This document shows positions 43,401 to 56,638 of a DNA stretch of 64,000 nt, in pieces. The stretch lies in contig JACSVZ010000037.1 in assembly GCA_014706295.1 (NCBI GenBank), positions 310,001-374,000 of the forward strand, in the 5' to 3' direction. A model generated the notes under the pieces. The model worked only from the letters and a program-made list of their open reading frames with translations. It was not told the DNA's origin and searched no databases. The position numbers were made by a program, and so were the translations under genes. The number at the start of each line of letters is the position of its first letter. The first letter of the stretch is position 1. Origin of the DNA: Lycocorax pyrrhopterus obiensis. Its lineage: Eukaryota; Chordata; Aves; Passeriformes; Paradisaeidae.

Positions 43401-46400
43401 CAGCAGCCTTTGTTGAGGAGCCATGGATGATACGTACAATGTAGGTGGCTGTAGTGCAGAGCTGCCCTTCTGTGGAAAGGGGAAAAATAAGGTTGAGTAC
43501 TCTCTCATATGTATATCTGCTTAATTTGTTTAGTAAGTAGGCCTAGTTCATGCAGTGATTTATCACTGCACTACCATCAGGTCAAATTCATAACCAGAAT
43601 GTGCACTGCTGTAACCAGGAGCAGAATCTAATACTAAACTCTTGATTTTCATATTCTTGGCAAGGTAACTTTTTAAAAAGCTGTTCTCTCACATTTTTAC
43701 ACAGACACTATTCCTTTATTTAAACCCCAAACAGACAATTAAGTAAGCTGTAGGCTTATGTGCTGCATAAGTAATTCAACAATTCAAGGGTTCACACCCT
43801 TGTTTAAAATTCAGCTTCATTTGCAGCCAGAGCTGGTTGCCCAGGAGAACCAGGAAGAGAAAATCAGATATTTGTGGTGATTTCCCACAGCTCTTGCAGA
43901 GAAACTAATCCAGGCTGACTTAGCTATAGCCAGGATGATATTGTTTCTTAAATTTTCTTTATAAAACCAGTTAATTCACTAAGTAACTCACAACTGACCT
44001 TTTGTGTGGTGACTGGTTATTTCCTGTTGTTCTGTTTAGGCTTGGATTGTCTGCCTGGCCAGGGCAGCCCTGCACAATCGTGAGGAGATACCACTTCCTT
44101 TTCCTCCAGCCTAGGGCTTCCTCCTCAGAACAGGAAAGCAGCGGCTGCACCTCTGTAAATGTGGTTTGAGTCAGGCTGAGCAGGCAGGAACACCTGCTCT
44201 TGCCTCTACAGTCAGCTACAAAATGTGCTCGTAGGGAAGCCCAGGGATTTTAGTGCAGAGATGTGTCAGAGTTCTCAGTTCTGTTTCTGGACCTCGATGA
44301 AATTTAATGGCTTCAATATGTTTCTATTTCTTGTTCTTCTGTTAATTTCCTCCTTGACTGAAAGTTCCTGTTTTCTGATGGAAGTTAAGTAATTTCTGTG
44401 TTTTGTGTATGTTAAACAGGAGAACAGGCCGCGAAATGAGTTAGGTAGTGAGATTCTGCACAGTGCACAAAGGCAGCAGGCAGCAGCAAGTATTATTTCA
44501 AAGACCAGTGGGAAATTCATCAGCAGAAAGTGAGATGTAGAGTTTCTGAAATATTTAACTGCTTTACCAGTATCGTGTGGGAAAATCTCTGGGGAATCTG
44601 CTTATCGATTCTTTACCAGAAAAAAATCACTGTTCATGCCTTCTAGTAAATACTGAAAATGAAATTCAGATAACAACATTTTTAGGGGATTCTTAAGGGA
44701 GATGCCAAATTCAAAAATCAGATTTTCTCATCAGAACACTTGTAGCACTGTAATTTCCCAGAGCATGTAGTGGCCCAGCCATACAAAAACAAAGTCTTAT
44801 TATGTGCTTCTTCTTACAAGTTGTAGCTTGATATTCTTAGCTAATATCAGAACTATTTTATGGTGGTTTTTTTTAACTAAACAAATATTGGTTATGTAGT
44901 GATGAAAGGTTATTTCTGGAAACCTTCACTCACAACAGAAGTGGGATCAGTTATTTGAATAAGGGCTTCGTTGTGTGAGTATTTGCAGCATTCTTTTCAA
45001 GGCAAAATCCTCTTGTAGGATTTGTCCCTAAATTATAAGTAAAATAATTTATTGGCTTATAATAGACACTCGGGTTGCTAAATTCAAACATTATGACTGC
45101 ATGAGTAACAGAAAACTTGTATGCTGCAAACAGGGATGACCTCTGTGGATTAAACCAAATCTATGTAGATTTAGATGATGCTGAGTATGGTATCATCTCT
45201 TACTCCAGTGCACACAGAGCTGGAAATCTGTTACAGATGTAAGGGATTTTGTTCCTTTCCTTAAAAAATCCTTAGTTCAAATTAACATGAAATAATTTTA
45301 GGACAGTGGTTTTTATCCTTTTTTAAAATTTGCTAACTGCTGCCATGTTTCTAAAGGAAATGCAGACAATAATTTAGTTGCTTTGGGGATATTTGAATTT
45401 TCAAAAAACTGTGGGCTTTTCCTTACCGTCTGCAACTGCCATTGCTTGAGACAGGCATTGGGATCTGCTCTAGAACAGAATTAGTTGTTTTCTAATTGTG
45501 TCTTTTGTCTCTTTCAATTTCTAGACATCATTAACCCCACCTCATCCCTGTGATACACTTGAGAATTGGTTCTATGATGAAACCTCACAAAGCTGCTGTT
45601 ACCAGTGTCCCTCAGGTATGTTTATAATTCAGTCAAATTTACATGGAGCCCTTCTCATAGAGAGAGTAGGAACCCTGTGTATCTGCAGAGTTGTATTTTG
45701 TCCCTGAAGAAAAGGGCAGTTTCATGAATCACTGTCTAATGTGGCTCCAGATGTGAATCTCTTCTCCACTGTCCTGCTCCTCTGTAGTCTGCATGCAAAC
45801 CAGATAACATGATAGAATTAATATGGGGTTTTATCACTTCACTTGACACTGAAGCAGCCAGGTCGAAGAATTAATTTCAAACTTGCCCCTGGGTGTGAAT
45901 CAGCACAGTGAAATTAGGCTAAATGAGTCTCTTCTCAGAGATAAAAAATATAAAATGAAGGTATGGAAAATCTGACGTTATTCTCATAGTCACAACAGTT
46001 TAGAAAGTGTCTCACGAGGGAGGGAACAGGCCCTTGTCAGAGGAGACAAAAAGCTGTGCTAGAAGCTGGGTGTGACTCAGGCACATGAGGTCAGCATCAG
46101 AAAATACCTTGATGAGACAAGAGTTCTGGAAATGTCTGAAGCTGCCCCTATTGGCCAAAAACCCCTCAGTGGGTAGGCATTTTGAGGTGCTTCACCACCA
46201 TCTGTATCTTCTTACAGAAATCTTTTTCGTTTTTCTTAAAGGAAATTTCTGACCTGTATTTGTGTTCTGATGATACAGAGGGCTTTAGTGTTTGATTGCC
46301 AGCATTTGCATCCAGTTCCATCAGGATTCCCGCTGGGACATCCTGTACTGCTGGCCACACCACTGGAGTCCTTCAGAAGTTGTATATGTAAACCAGAGCA

Positions 46401-49400
46401 AGGGATGGAGAAAATGGTCCCATGAAAGAAAAAATGGGTGGGGATGTGACTTTGACAGTCCCAAGAAAAGCTCTTTTCTTCTTCAAAACCATACTTTGCC
46501 AAAGCTCCTGTCACGAGGGATGTCATAGTGAGGTTGGGTGAGAAGCAGAGATCTGATTTACACCAGGCTGCAACGAGCCACCAGCATCCATCAGTTCACC
46601 TTTGCTGGTTCTTTAGCACTACATCCTCGTGTCAGTGCTGGACTCCTCCGCAATAAAAGTTATGAGAACCCTTTTTCATCTTAATTGTCCACTACTCCTT
46701 CAAGCAATAACCTGTTCATATCTGCTACTAACTCAGCTGCTCACTGCGGAGAAAGAGGAGCTTTTCTAGAAGTCCTTTTAATCAAAGGAAGGAAAGAAGG
46801 AAACATGAAACCCAGTTCCCTGGGAACTTAGTAATGGCAGAACAACACCCCTCATGGAGACTTGGTTGTCTTTTCTGTCAGCAAATCACTTGCTGTCTGC
46901 CCATTCCATAGCAGTCCATTCCAGCTGGGATTATGTCCTGGCCCTGTACCTTAACACTTGAATGTGAAAGGCAAAAATGTCCTACAGAAACCAAATGATT
47001 AAGAGAAGACTGTGGTAATGTGTCTAACAGGTAAACAAGCAGACAAGAACATTTCAGGATGGTTTTCTGCCCATTCTGGATAGGTATCTTGCATATTTGG
47101 CTCTTTTTTTCTCCAGGCTATGTTAAAAAGAAAGCATGTCCTCGGGATCCAGCTGAAGACTGCATGACGTGTGGACCTGATCAATATGTGAACCTGATCC
47201 CTGTGAACGGTGCATCCCCAAAGCCGAGATGTGATGCCTGTGTGTCATGCTCAAAAGGTTTGCTTTTGCCCACACACACCTCACAGTTATATTCTCTCTC
47301 TTTATATTTTATTTACACTTGATTTGTATTTTATTCATTTAGAATTTCCACAGCAAAATTATCCATCCTTGGTTACTGAGTTAGACAGCAGAATGTTACC
47401 TTGCACATAATCTATGTTACTTCCTGTGTGATCTGGGAGTACCTAAAAATTTGCTCCTCCAATGCTGTCCCAGTCTGGTTTCTGCTTTCTGTCTTATATT
47501 ACAAGCCATTATCTACAGGCTTCTCTAATTATTCATTACTTAAATTACCATCATATGGCTTTAAACCGAAAGAGGGCAGGTTTAGATTAGATACTAGGAA
47601 GAAGTACTTCCCCTGTGAGGGTGGGGAGGCCCTGGCACAGGGTGCCCAGAGAAGCTGTGGCTGCCCCTGGATCCCTGGCAGTCTCCAAGGCCAGGTTGAA
47701 CGGGTCTTGGAGCACCCTGGGACAGTGGGAGGTGTCTCTGCCTGTGGCAGGGGGTGGAATGAGGTGAGTGTTAAGCTCATCTTCAACCCAAACCAGTCTG
47801 TGATCATGAAGAGGGACAGCACCTTTTTCTGCTTCCTGAGCCTTAAAACTGGTGTTGCTCAGCTTTGGCCCTGCTTTGCATTTCCCTTGCAAGGTGATCC
47901 TTTGTCACTGCATCTGTTTCTTGCCCACAGAACCTGACCTTGTGGAGAAGCAGCCCTGCTCCCTCAATTCCAGCCGCGTGTGCGAGTGCCGGCCAGGCCT
48001 GTTCTGCCGAATGAACGTTACCAACACCTGCACACGGTGCCAGCACCACTCTGCTTGCAAGCCTGGGTTTGGAGTCAAAATCAGGGGTAGGAATTCCTAC
48101 CTGTCCAGTTTACCTTTCCTGGTCCTGGCCATAGGCCTGGACCTCATGCATTTTACTTGATCAGTCCTCAGTCAGTATTTTTATTCAGGCACCTCAACAA
48201 ACGATGTCACTTGTGAAGAGTGCCCTCCCGGGACCTTCTCTGATCAAAACTCCAGCACTGACATCTGCAAACCCCACACAAAGTAAGTCTGGGCTTCTTT
48301 AATGGGACTGACTAATTAATTGAAAATAATAAAGGGTGAAATAGGATATGTCACTTCTGGTGCAAAGTATACAAATTCATCTTAGAAAGCAAGGGAATCG
48401 CTTTGGGCTCACATGCAGAGGTTAGGAGGCCTCTTTTCCTACCTGTTGCACAGGTCTGGGCTGGACGAACAAGGGAAGGAAGGAATCCCACTTGCCTCAT
48501 TTTTAGTTAGTAAGTACAGTGGAATTGCGCACCTGTGTGAGTAGCAGCTTTGCATCCAGGCCAAGAATTAATGCCACAGGGGTGAGAAGAAGGTTAATGA
48601 CTTTTACACTGAAAGCAATAATTGCAGGTGGTAGAAAAATGACCAAGGGGATGTTTGTCACATGGAAAACACTCGTACCTTGTACCATGGCAGTGATACC
48701 TGTTCTTTGTCATTCCCAGCTGTGCCAAGTTGAACAAAGTAATGCTAAGGAAAGGAAATGCCACACACGATCAAGTTTGCCTGGACCAGTTGCCCACCTA
48801 CCTCACCCCAAGCACTTTGTCCATGAGATTCAGCAATGAAACAAATAACTCTGACCTGAGGAGGTTTAAGGAGAACCTGGTGACCTCTGCTAGTGGTGAC
48901 CTTTTAAGTGTCACAACAACTGAAAATCCCAATTCAACTCCTGAGGGGAAAACTTGGGCTGACATTTCTCCCACCTCAGCCAAGGGGAAGATGACAACAG
49001 GAGGTAACAAAGACAGAGCATTTACTCTCTCTAGCACTTTCTGTTTGGAAGTATCTTTGGTAAACACAATTTTTATGTGGGAACTTCCTGCAAATCCCCT
49101 CTGACTTGTGAAATGATGTCTATGGTCCTATGTTCAAACACATAGATCTGCTCAGGGTTTCCCCTCCACGTTTTCTCAGCCTGTCCTGTGCTCCCTCTCT
49201 GTGCTCTAGGTACAGTGCTTTGGGCAGTGGTTCTCTCTGTGGCAGTGCTTCTTGGGGGCATGCTGATATTTTGGAAATGGAAGGTTTGCAAGAAGCGGAT
49301 CCTTGTCCTCAGAAGAAAGTGTGAGTTTTTCAGGCTGTAACACGTGATGTGTTGTTTGATCTGCCAGTATATGCCAAATGGGAGCTCAAATATGGGCAGA

Positions 49401-52400
49401 TTTGCGGAGGTCATTGGGGAAGAGAATGTTCTCTACAGGCCAGATAAGAGTTTAAGGCAAGCTGCTCATGCAGGATTTTGGAGAACATGAAAGATGGAAG
49501 CAGCTGGGAATTTATAGGGGCAGGTGGGAGGGCAACCTACAAGTGGGGAAAGGGTAAACAGCTGTTTCTTCTCTCAGCACAGACACTAGTATTAAATTAT
49601 ACCTGAAGTGTTGTGTGAATAGTTTTTGGTTCTGGGAACAGGATTGGGCTTCGAGCATGAGAGGAAGGGTGATTTTTACTGACACTGACTGCCCATAGCT
49701 TTGCCTAGAGTTACATGTGGAGTGTGCCTGCAAAACCACATTCCCTCTTTTATAGAAAGCAGGACGTGCACATTGTAGGTTGGTTGTAGATCTGTGGCTG
49801 TGGTGAAACTGTTGGAGCCTGCAGGCTCCATGGTGAGTTTGACTAAATGAAAGGTTTCTTTTACCAGCACATCTGCATTCGGTCATCGCACACAAATATG
49901 CGTTCAAATCTCAAGGTGAGTGACTGATGGGCCAGCAGTGTCATCCTTATGTCTGAAGAATAAGTGGATAGCTTAACGTGGGATTTTGTTTTACAGAATT
50001 TTTATTTAAAAAGTGGAAGTTTCTCATGTCGCATGTATGTCTCTCCTGCCTTGCAAGAGGCCAGTCCTGTTCCTCCTGCACAGGCAGGAGACGCGCTGGA
50101 TGTGACCAGGTGCCACCAGATGGCACTTTGTTCCCATGGTGGCTGAGGGGCTGGGTGATGTGACACTGCCGGAAAACGCCCGATTGATTGTGGGACAGTC
50201 AAATATGGGAGACGTGTTCAGGAAAAAAGCCTGTCCAGATCCCATAAGTGCAAACATTTTACCCGTTTAGCTGATCCCCTCTCAGCAATTCCACTTCTGC
50301 TGACAGATCTATTCTCTGTTGTGTCAGATTCTCTTAATCACTACACAGCAGAGCTTTTTGTACTCATTCATTCAGGAATACAGTTTAAAGTCTCTTTGCA
50401 GCTTAATTTTCTCAAAATGGAATTTCTTCTCCCTCATTTGCCTTACACAATAGAAACTGTTACTGTGTAGCATTACAGAGCTGATGCTCTGAAAATAAAG
50501 GTGATTGCACATCAGTAGGTCTGAGCCCACCTACCTTCATGGTGCTACAGAATGTTGTACACTCCCTCCTTCTCACCTCTCTTCTTTCTCCAGTGTTCCC
50601 TGGGATTGTTAATGAAACTATGCATAAAATCCCACCCCCTTAATAATCATCTGGCCATATGATGAACTGACCTAGCTTGTTAATCCAGTAGAAATTTATT
50701 AACATTTTTTCACTTTTTTTCTTTTTAATGAGCTTGTCTTGTGCTTATCTAGACAGTTTCATCAGTTCACTTTTTCATAAGATGAATACCAGCTGTGGTG
50801 TGGGGAGAGGGATGCAAAAGGCTTTGGGGACAACAGGATCTCTTGGCAGCAACCTGTTGCTTGTTCACCTCAGGAGTGTCATTTTAGTGTGCCCTTAGTT
50901 TTAAGAAAACCGTCGTGCATGTGGGGTGGGCAGTGGAGTGGTTTAGGAAGCACATTGCTATGTGACCTTTCAGAGCTTATATTAACATTCTCGTGATTGT
51001 GTGAGGTTTCTTCTGATAATGTTTTTACTTTCCATTGCAGGTTCTGATCTAGTGAACAAATGTGCAGTAAGTGTGAACAATATTCCAAACCAGATCACTT
51101 ACCATGCCGAAGTAAATAATGTTATTTTCAAATGTCCTGTCCAAAAAGTGCCAGCCTTTTCGTTTGGACTTCCCTCTAGAATACGTAATCATTTAGATGG
51201 GATGAGATGTATTTGGACTTGATACTTTCATGTCTTGGGCTGAGTTTAATGTGGTGTTAAATAATGTGATGCTGCCAATCTTGCTTGTGAGGGGGTTTGG
51301 TTTGGTGTTTAGCCACTCATGGTGCATTCCATGAGACAAGATCTGAAATCACAGGGTGAACACGCCTTTTCTTCCTTCTGGGAGAACTTTTTGTGTCAGT
51401 CGCATTTCATCTTACTGCTCCAGTCACACAGATGGGATTTGTGCTTTTCTTCTGTCTCCCTCCACATCCCCTTCCCTCTGCAGGATTTGGCATGACTGTG
51501 ATATGGGTACACAGTGGGTTTGGTTTGTCATTCCTTCAGGACAAGCTCCTGGTGTTACAGTACAGTTTGCAGATGAACAGGACAAACATCAGTCAATATG
51601 GCAACAACAGAAAGCAGTTCCTCAGCTGCTGAAATCATTACAGCTCCATTTGATTTCCCCTCTGTCAGTGAAATTACAACCACTTTCAACCTCTGAGTCT
51701 TCTCAGTTTATTAGGCTTGTTATCTTTAAATGTCCAGATCTGCTAAACCACTCTTTAGACTGTTAATTTCTTTTTGTTTTTAAATGAGTTCGCTTTTAAA
51801 TGTTATGCATCTGCACACACAAGATACTACTTTTTCCAGTCACTCTGGTTGCAATCGGCTGTCATAATTTCAGCGTGTCATTGCTAATTCCTGAATTGTG
51901 AGGAGCTTCAATTCTTGCCTCTATAGTGAGTCAGACATGAGCAAGGGTTTTAAACTACACATTTCAAAATCTTTTTTTTCTTTACCAAACTAGTGGAAAC
52001 AGAAGAAGATCAGAACCACCAGAAAATTGTGATGCAGGACTTTTGGCCTCTTTTACATTTTGGTTCCTCTTTTAAAGAACTGATTGTAATTATTTCTTTG
52101 TGTATTAGGTAGTTTGAGCGTGTTTCTTCTACCTGATGTTCTGCTGAGGCAATTAAATTTTGAAGTTAAATCAGTTCAGCCTCTGGCTTGTTCTATTCTT
52201 CCATAGGAGCATGATAGGTCTTTGCAAAGTCTAAGAGGTAGCTAAAACACATTTTCTTCAGTGGAAATTAGGCACATTCCTGAAAATGTCATCAGAAATC
52301 TGTGAATTCAGCTTAGAAACGCTATTTTGAAATATGGTCTTAAGTGATGCAGGAGCCTAGTTTGAAGTTCCTATACCTGTTAGGTACTTTGGAATGTTTC

Positions 52401-54145
52401 ACTCCCTGTGAGAGTGGTGCTGGGAAGTACATTCTGTTATCCTGACTGCCCCGGGAGGATTCTGTGGACCTATTGCAATGTCCAAAGTGTTTTTACACTC
52501 ACCCCACTTCTGCTCTCCTGTTTGTATTAGCAGAACATCATACTGACCACTGAGAGTGGGCCAGAAGAGGAAGAGTTAATTGACAGAACCCTTCCTTTGG
52601 AAACCAACAATAACTTGGTATCCAGCACAGAAAAAGCACAGAGTCCTCATTGGAGTGTGACTGATGTGACACCGAGCAGTGGGAATGCCCCAGATTGCCC
52701 TGTGGATTCTCGAGTCAGAGACCACACAAATAACAGAATTGGTGAGTCTTGCTTTTTTACCCCTTTTTTCTTGTTCTTTTTTCAAATTTTCAAACATGGC
52801 ACATACTGTCATTCCAAGGTTACTAGTAAACTGCAAAGTGTCCAAATGTCCTAACAAAGTTTGGGCTGAATCTCCAGGTCTTCAGCACAGAAATACCTAT
52901 TCATTTGAATATAACACTTTCTTTTTTTCATGTTTGTCTTAGTCACTATGAATTTAACAGAAAATTCTCTTCTTCCTCCTTTTCATTCTAGAAGATGTAA
53001 ATTTTACAGAAAAAATTGGAATATGTCAGCTGGAAGATGATGCTGTAATACTGGATGAGAATTGTACTTTGCTATAGTTTTCTTCTCTGGTTTCATAATA
53101 ATGGCTTGAAATGTGTCTCCTGTGTGTTCTCATAAAGTCTTTGACCGTGGCACAGGGTGGGAGATAAAGTCAGGCAAGGAGCTTATTCATGGGGGGAGAA
53201 TTGTTACCTGAGACACCATCTGCATGAGACATTCTGGCAGTGCTTCCAAACCCAGTTCTGAGGTTATTTGAAGGTGTTATTTTTCACATTACAAAAACTC
53301 ACCTTTCCTTACTAAATGCCCTTTCTGTTTTTACTGTGAGTGATGGATTTGGATGAATGTGATGATTTGATTTATCATATCCAAGTATCTCCAAGCAATT
53401 GACCTACAGTGTCTGAGGTGCAGCATCCTTCTGAATTAAGTGCAGTGGTGCAAGCCATTGAAAAGGCCTCATTTATCTTTCTGAGAAGGAGTAAGACAAC
53501 AAATTGGACCCAAGAGTCATAAAATTTTGTAGTTTATTCTTGGCTAGAAAGAAACTAATTTCTTTGGGTCCTAAGACGCCAGAACTTCTGTACAGTGCTG
53601 ATCCTTACCCAAAGGTTTCTTTTACATGGTGTTGTTTCTTGAAACAGCAGGAGCATAAACCTTGGATCCTTCATATCTAGATCCCAATTACTGTTTCTTC
53701 TAACAGATTCTTGTGAATATTTTCTGCCTTTTCTGCTTTGTCTTTCTCCTGTAGTCCCACCTCTAGCTCAGTAGGTTAATCCCATGGAAACTCAATCTAG
53801 TTGATCTGAAATGCCAGAGTCCATATTACATGAAAAAGAGCCATCTCTGGGGCAGCAGTGACTGTTCACCATGCTCAACACTACTTTTCTCCTTCCTCAG
53901 AAAAACTCTACATCATGAAGGCTGACACTGTTATTGTGGGGTCCGTTTCGGAAGTGCCCAGTGGCAAGAACTGTGCTGTTAGAGGATGTGAAAGCAACCT
54001 TGATGCCCAGGAAAGCATGGAAGAGGAACTGGAGATGCACTACCCAGAGCAGGAAACAGAGTCCTTTCCAGGGAATGATGTAATGGTTCCTGTGGAAGAG
54101 GAGGGAAAGGAATTTCACCACCCTACCACTGCCACTGAGAAGTGA
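40409..54145 (+). CDS. TNFRSF8: TNFRSF8 (CD30), TNF receptor superfamily member 8
   Basis: Type I membrane receptor for CD30 ligand on activated lymphocytes; signals through TRAF1/2/3. Eleven in-phase exons: 40409-40480 (signal peptide, LGLWLLLLL core), 45525-45615, 47117-47257, 47931-48086, 48189-48282, 48720-49003, 49210-49320 (membrane span [19 protein letters not shown], then basic KWKVCKKR), 49868-49915, 51041-51066, 52531-52741 and 53901-54145 (TGA), about 492 residues. Cysteine-rich domains run from exon 2 into exon 6, with [15 protein letters not shown] matching the CD30 signature; a Ser/Thr-rich stalk with N-glycosylation sequons follows. The last exon has the CD30-specific [16 protein letters not shown] and the TRAF sites PEQET (54044-54058) and VEEEGKE (from 54092). 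Only one set of cysteine-rich domains is present, whereas human CD30 (595 residues, from memory) has an internal duplication. The 26-bp exon at 51041 is the least certain, but it alone restores phase. Introns hold one CR1 and nothing else recognised. Confidence 0.93.
42277..42291. repeat. Poly(T) tract
   Basis: Fifteen uninterrupted T in TNFRSF8 intron 1. Confidence 0.9.
47555..47808 (+). mobile_element. CR1 retroposon 3' fragment (plus orientation)
   Basis: CR1 consensus blocks in sense order: GGTTTAGATTAGATACTAGG, AAGTACTTCCCCTGTGAGGG, GAGGCCCTGGCACAGGGTGC, CCAGAGAAGCTGTGGCTGCC, ending near CAACCCAAACCAGTCTGTGA. About 250 bp, in TNFRSF8 intron 3, ending roughly 120 bp before the next exon. 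It supplies the long but spurious open frames seen here. Confidence 0.93.
52992..53077 (+). CDS. TNFRSF8: Candidate alternative last exon of TNFRSF8
   Basis: A strong acceptor (CTTCTTCCTCCTTTTCATTCTAG, a long pyrimidine tract before AG at 52990-52991) opens an exon in exactly the phase left by the exon ending at 52741. It reads 27 codons beginning [17 protein letters not shown] and then TAG (53075-53077). The canonical last exon at 53901 enters in the same phase, and both begin by completing a Glu codon. Use of this exon would make a CD30 without the conserved tail and both TRAF-binding sites. No canonical AATAAA follows at once; CATAAAG near 53134 is a weak candidate. It is not a repeat that I recognise. 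Transcript support is needed. Confidence 0.45.
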
Positions 54146-56290
54146 CAACCCACAGAGATAGTGTGGGAAGATACAGAATCACCCAGTGTGACACTAAGGC
54201 TGAATTTATGACAAGGGAGGTAAACACACTGTGCCTTAGATTATTGGGAAACTCCTGGAAAACACTGAAACACATTCAAACAAGGAGAGCTAGAACCTAT
54301 TTCATCTAACAAATGAGAGGATCACCCAAACCGTTGTCCTTCATAGCTCACATCAGATATTTCTCTTTCCCTGTCTCCCGGTATCATACTGAAAACAAAT
54401 TTGAATCAAAGCTGCATAATCCAGAAGACATCTAGATGTCAGCTGAAGTTTCACAGCTTGCTTTCTCAGTGTGAAGGAATGGACTGAAATCTATGTCTAG
54501 TTACTTCTATTAGCTGTGGAAATTCTGGCCAGGATTCTGAGTCAAGCTTGAGACTCAGCCATGTTTCTTACGTTGTTTCTATTCCAAGACTTCCAATTTT
54601 GTCATGTATTTTGCAACATCTGGTATTTTCTCAAGGCCTCAACTTTTGATTGAAAATGATAATAATTTTAGTTTTCCCTAGCATAAACATAACTCTCAAG
54701 TTTGTGGACTTCATGTTTCTTGAGGAATTAGGATCAAATGGCGCCACACAGGCTCTGAAAACAGAAGGCCATAAAACAAATTGAAGTCCACTGTACTTTA
54801 GGCCATTCTTTCTAGGTTTTGAAGTCCAATTCATATTTTTTTGACTACGTCAAATCATTAGTAAATGTACAAAACAGCCTCTTCTGATGGAAGCTGAACT
54901 GGCCGGACATCTGTCTATTGGATGAACTATGGGTTTAGCCCAATGTGGAGCCTATAAAAAGAGAAATGAAGAAAAGAAACTATTTTCTACTGAAAAAGAG
55001 GCACAGCAGTTACTTCCATAACATTGTTAATATCTACTTGTTTTAGAATTGTTCATAATCATCAGGGGGACACTGATTTGCATATCCTTTAAAAACAAAT
55101 GTGTTTGGTGGCCAACTGGCATGCGTTATGCTATTTTTAAATCTTTAGTGCTGCTTGTTCAATAACTGTAAATGTAATAGTGCTGACTATACTTTTGCAC
55201 AGGACAATGGAAAATGAGCAATATGACAAAGTGTGTCTTAATAATCAAAAAAAGGAACCACAAAACCCATTGCTTGCTTTGTAGTTTTGTGCTGCTCAGA
55301 GCGCATAACAGGGGTGCAGCTGCAGTGACTTCTGTCTTAGAGCATACAAAAGGAACACAAGGGCATAAAAACACCTTCTTGGGCCAGACTGGAGTTTGAG
55401 CCGAACATTTCATCTCTGACAGTCGCAGCAAGGGATTAGTTAGGAAGACCATACCTGCTGTTTGCATTCATCATAGTTCTGCAGTGGCAGCTGGCATTGG
55501 ACGAAGGATGTCAAAGAGTTTGACTCAGCCTTTATTATTCTCTCATATCGCCATTAGTTTTTCTTCTCTCTTTTGAATTTCCAAGAAGAATCTGCCGCCA
55601 TAAGCGCCTGTGGCAACAGGTTACAGATATTGTGCACTGTGTAAAGGACTTCTAGCACTTTTAAACTGGCCTCTTTATTTCAGTGAATGTCACCAGTTCT
55701 TGTCTTACAGAAGTCAGTGAGTTGCTTTTTTTTTTTTTTTTTGCAACCAAGTTGTTTTTGTGATTCCTGATTGTATCTCAGGTTTGATTGAACTAAGACT
55801 CCAAGATGAGTTCCCATCTTTTCGTACTACTCATGTACATTTGATGCTCTACTGCCTTGGTCACTTTAGTTGACCTTTCCCACATCTACTTTAATTTCAC
55901 TACATACTTCATTTTAGAGAACATCAATTTTTGAATCCACAAACTGAATAACCACATTTACCTGGCTGTGATTGTTCAGGGCTGTTCTGCAACGACTGTA
56001 ATTGTGTATTTCCACTCTGTATATTAATTAATCTTTTTTACTGGAACAGCTTTCTAAAGAACCATAGGCATTGCAACCTGGTGGATGTGTTATAGTTGGT
56101 TGGTTTAATAATGCTGGTAATGTCTGAATTAAAAATTACATGGATTTTAAGCCATGGTCATGCTTTTCCTGTTTGATATGTGAATGTTTCATTGTTGATA
56201 ACTTCAGTACCTGTATCAGTCTCAGAAGAAATATTTTTGCAAGAAAGCCATTTGAAGCTCACGGAGCTCTTAGTGGATTAAAGTTTTTCT
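54146..56290 (+). other. TNFRSF8 3' UTR and spacer to TNFRSF1B
   Basis: A/T-rich non-coding sequence. The likeliest poly(A) signals are ATTAAA near 56127 and near 56276; no canonical AATAAA is evident earlier. A 17-base poly(T) tract lies at 55726-55742. No gene-like structure is seen. Confidence 0.5.
55726..55742. repeat. Poly(T) tract
   Basis: Seventeen uninterrupted T downstream of TNFRSF8. There is no SINE body beside it. Confidence 0.9.
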
Positions 56291-56638
56291 CAGGAGCAGG
56301 GCTGAATTTATAGTAAAGTCTGTCTGTACCATCCCGGCTGCGTGTGACACACGAGTGACGCGTACGGTGAGTATTAGTGAATATTGGAACGCTGCAAAGG
56401 TAACTTCGTACTGGGGGACGAAGGAGTTGGACTTCAATGATCCAACTCAGGGTGTTCTACGAACGGGGCTGAAGAGACCCTCCACACACGCCGAGAGCCC
56501 CGTGCAAGCAGCTCCGATGTCCGCGCCGTGGGGGCCGCACCCGCCGCCGCTCGGCCGTGCCCGGGGCGGTGCCCCCGGGGGCCAGACCCTTCCCGGGGCC
56601 GCGGGACCGCCCCCGCCCCGCCCCCGCACTCGGCGGCG

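Noticed and set aside
47401..47937. 178-codon open frame before the CD30 exon at 47931
   Set aside because: Most of it is CR1 sequence; the receptor frame starts only after the acceptor at 47930.
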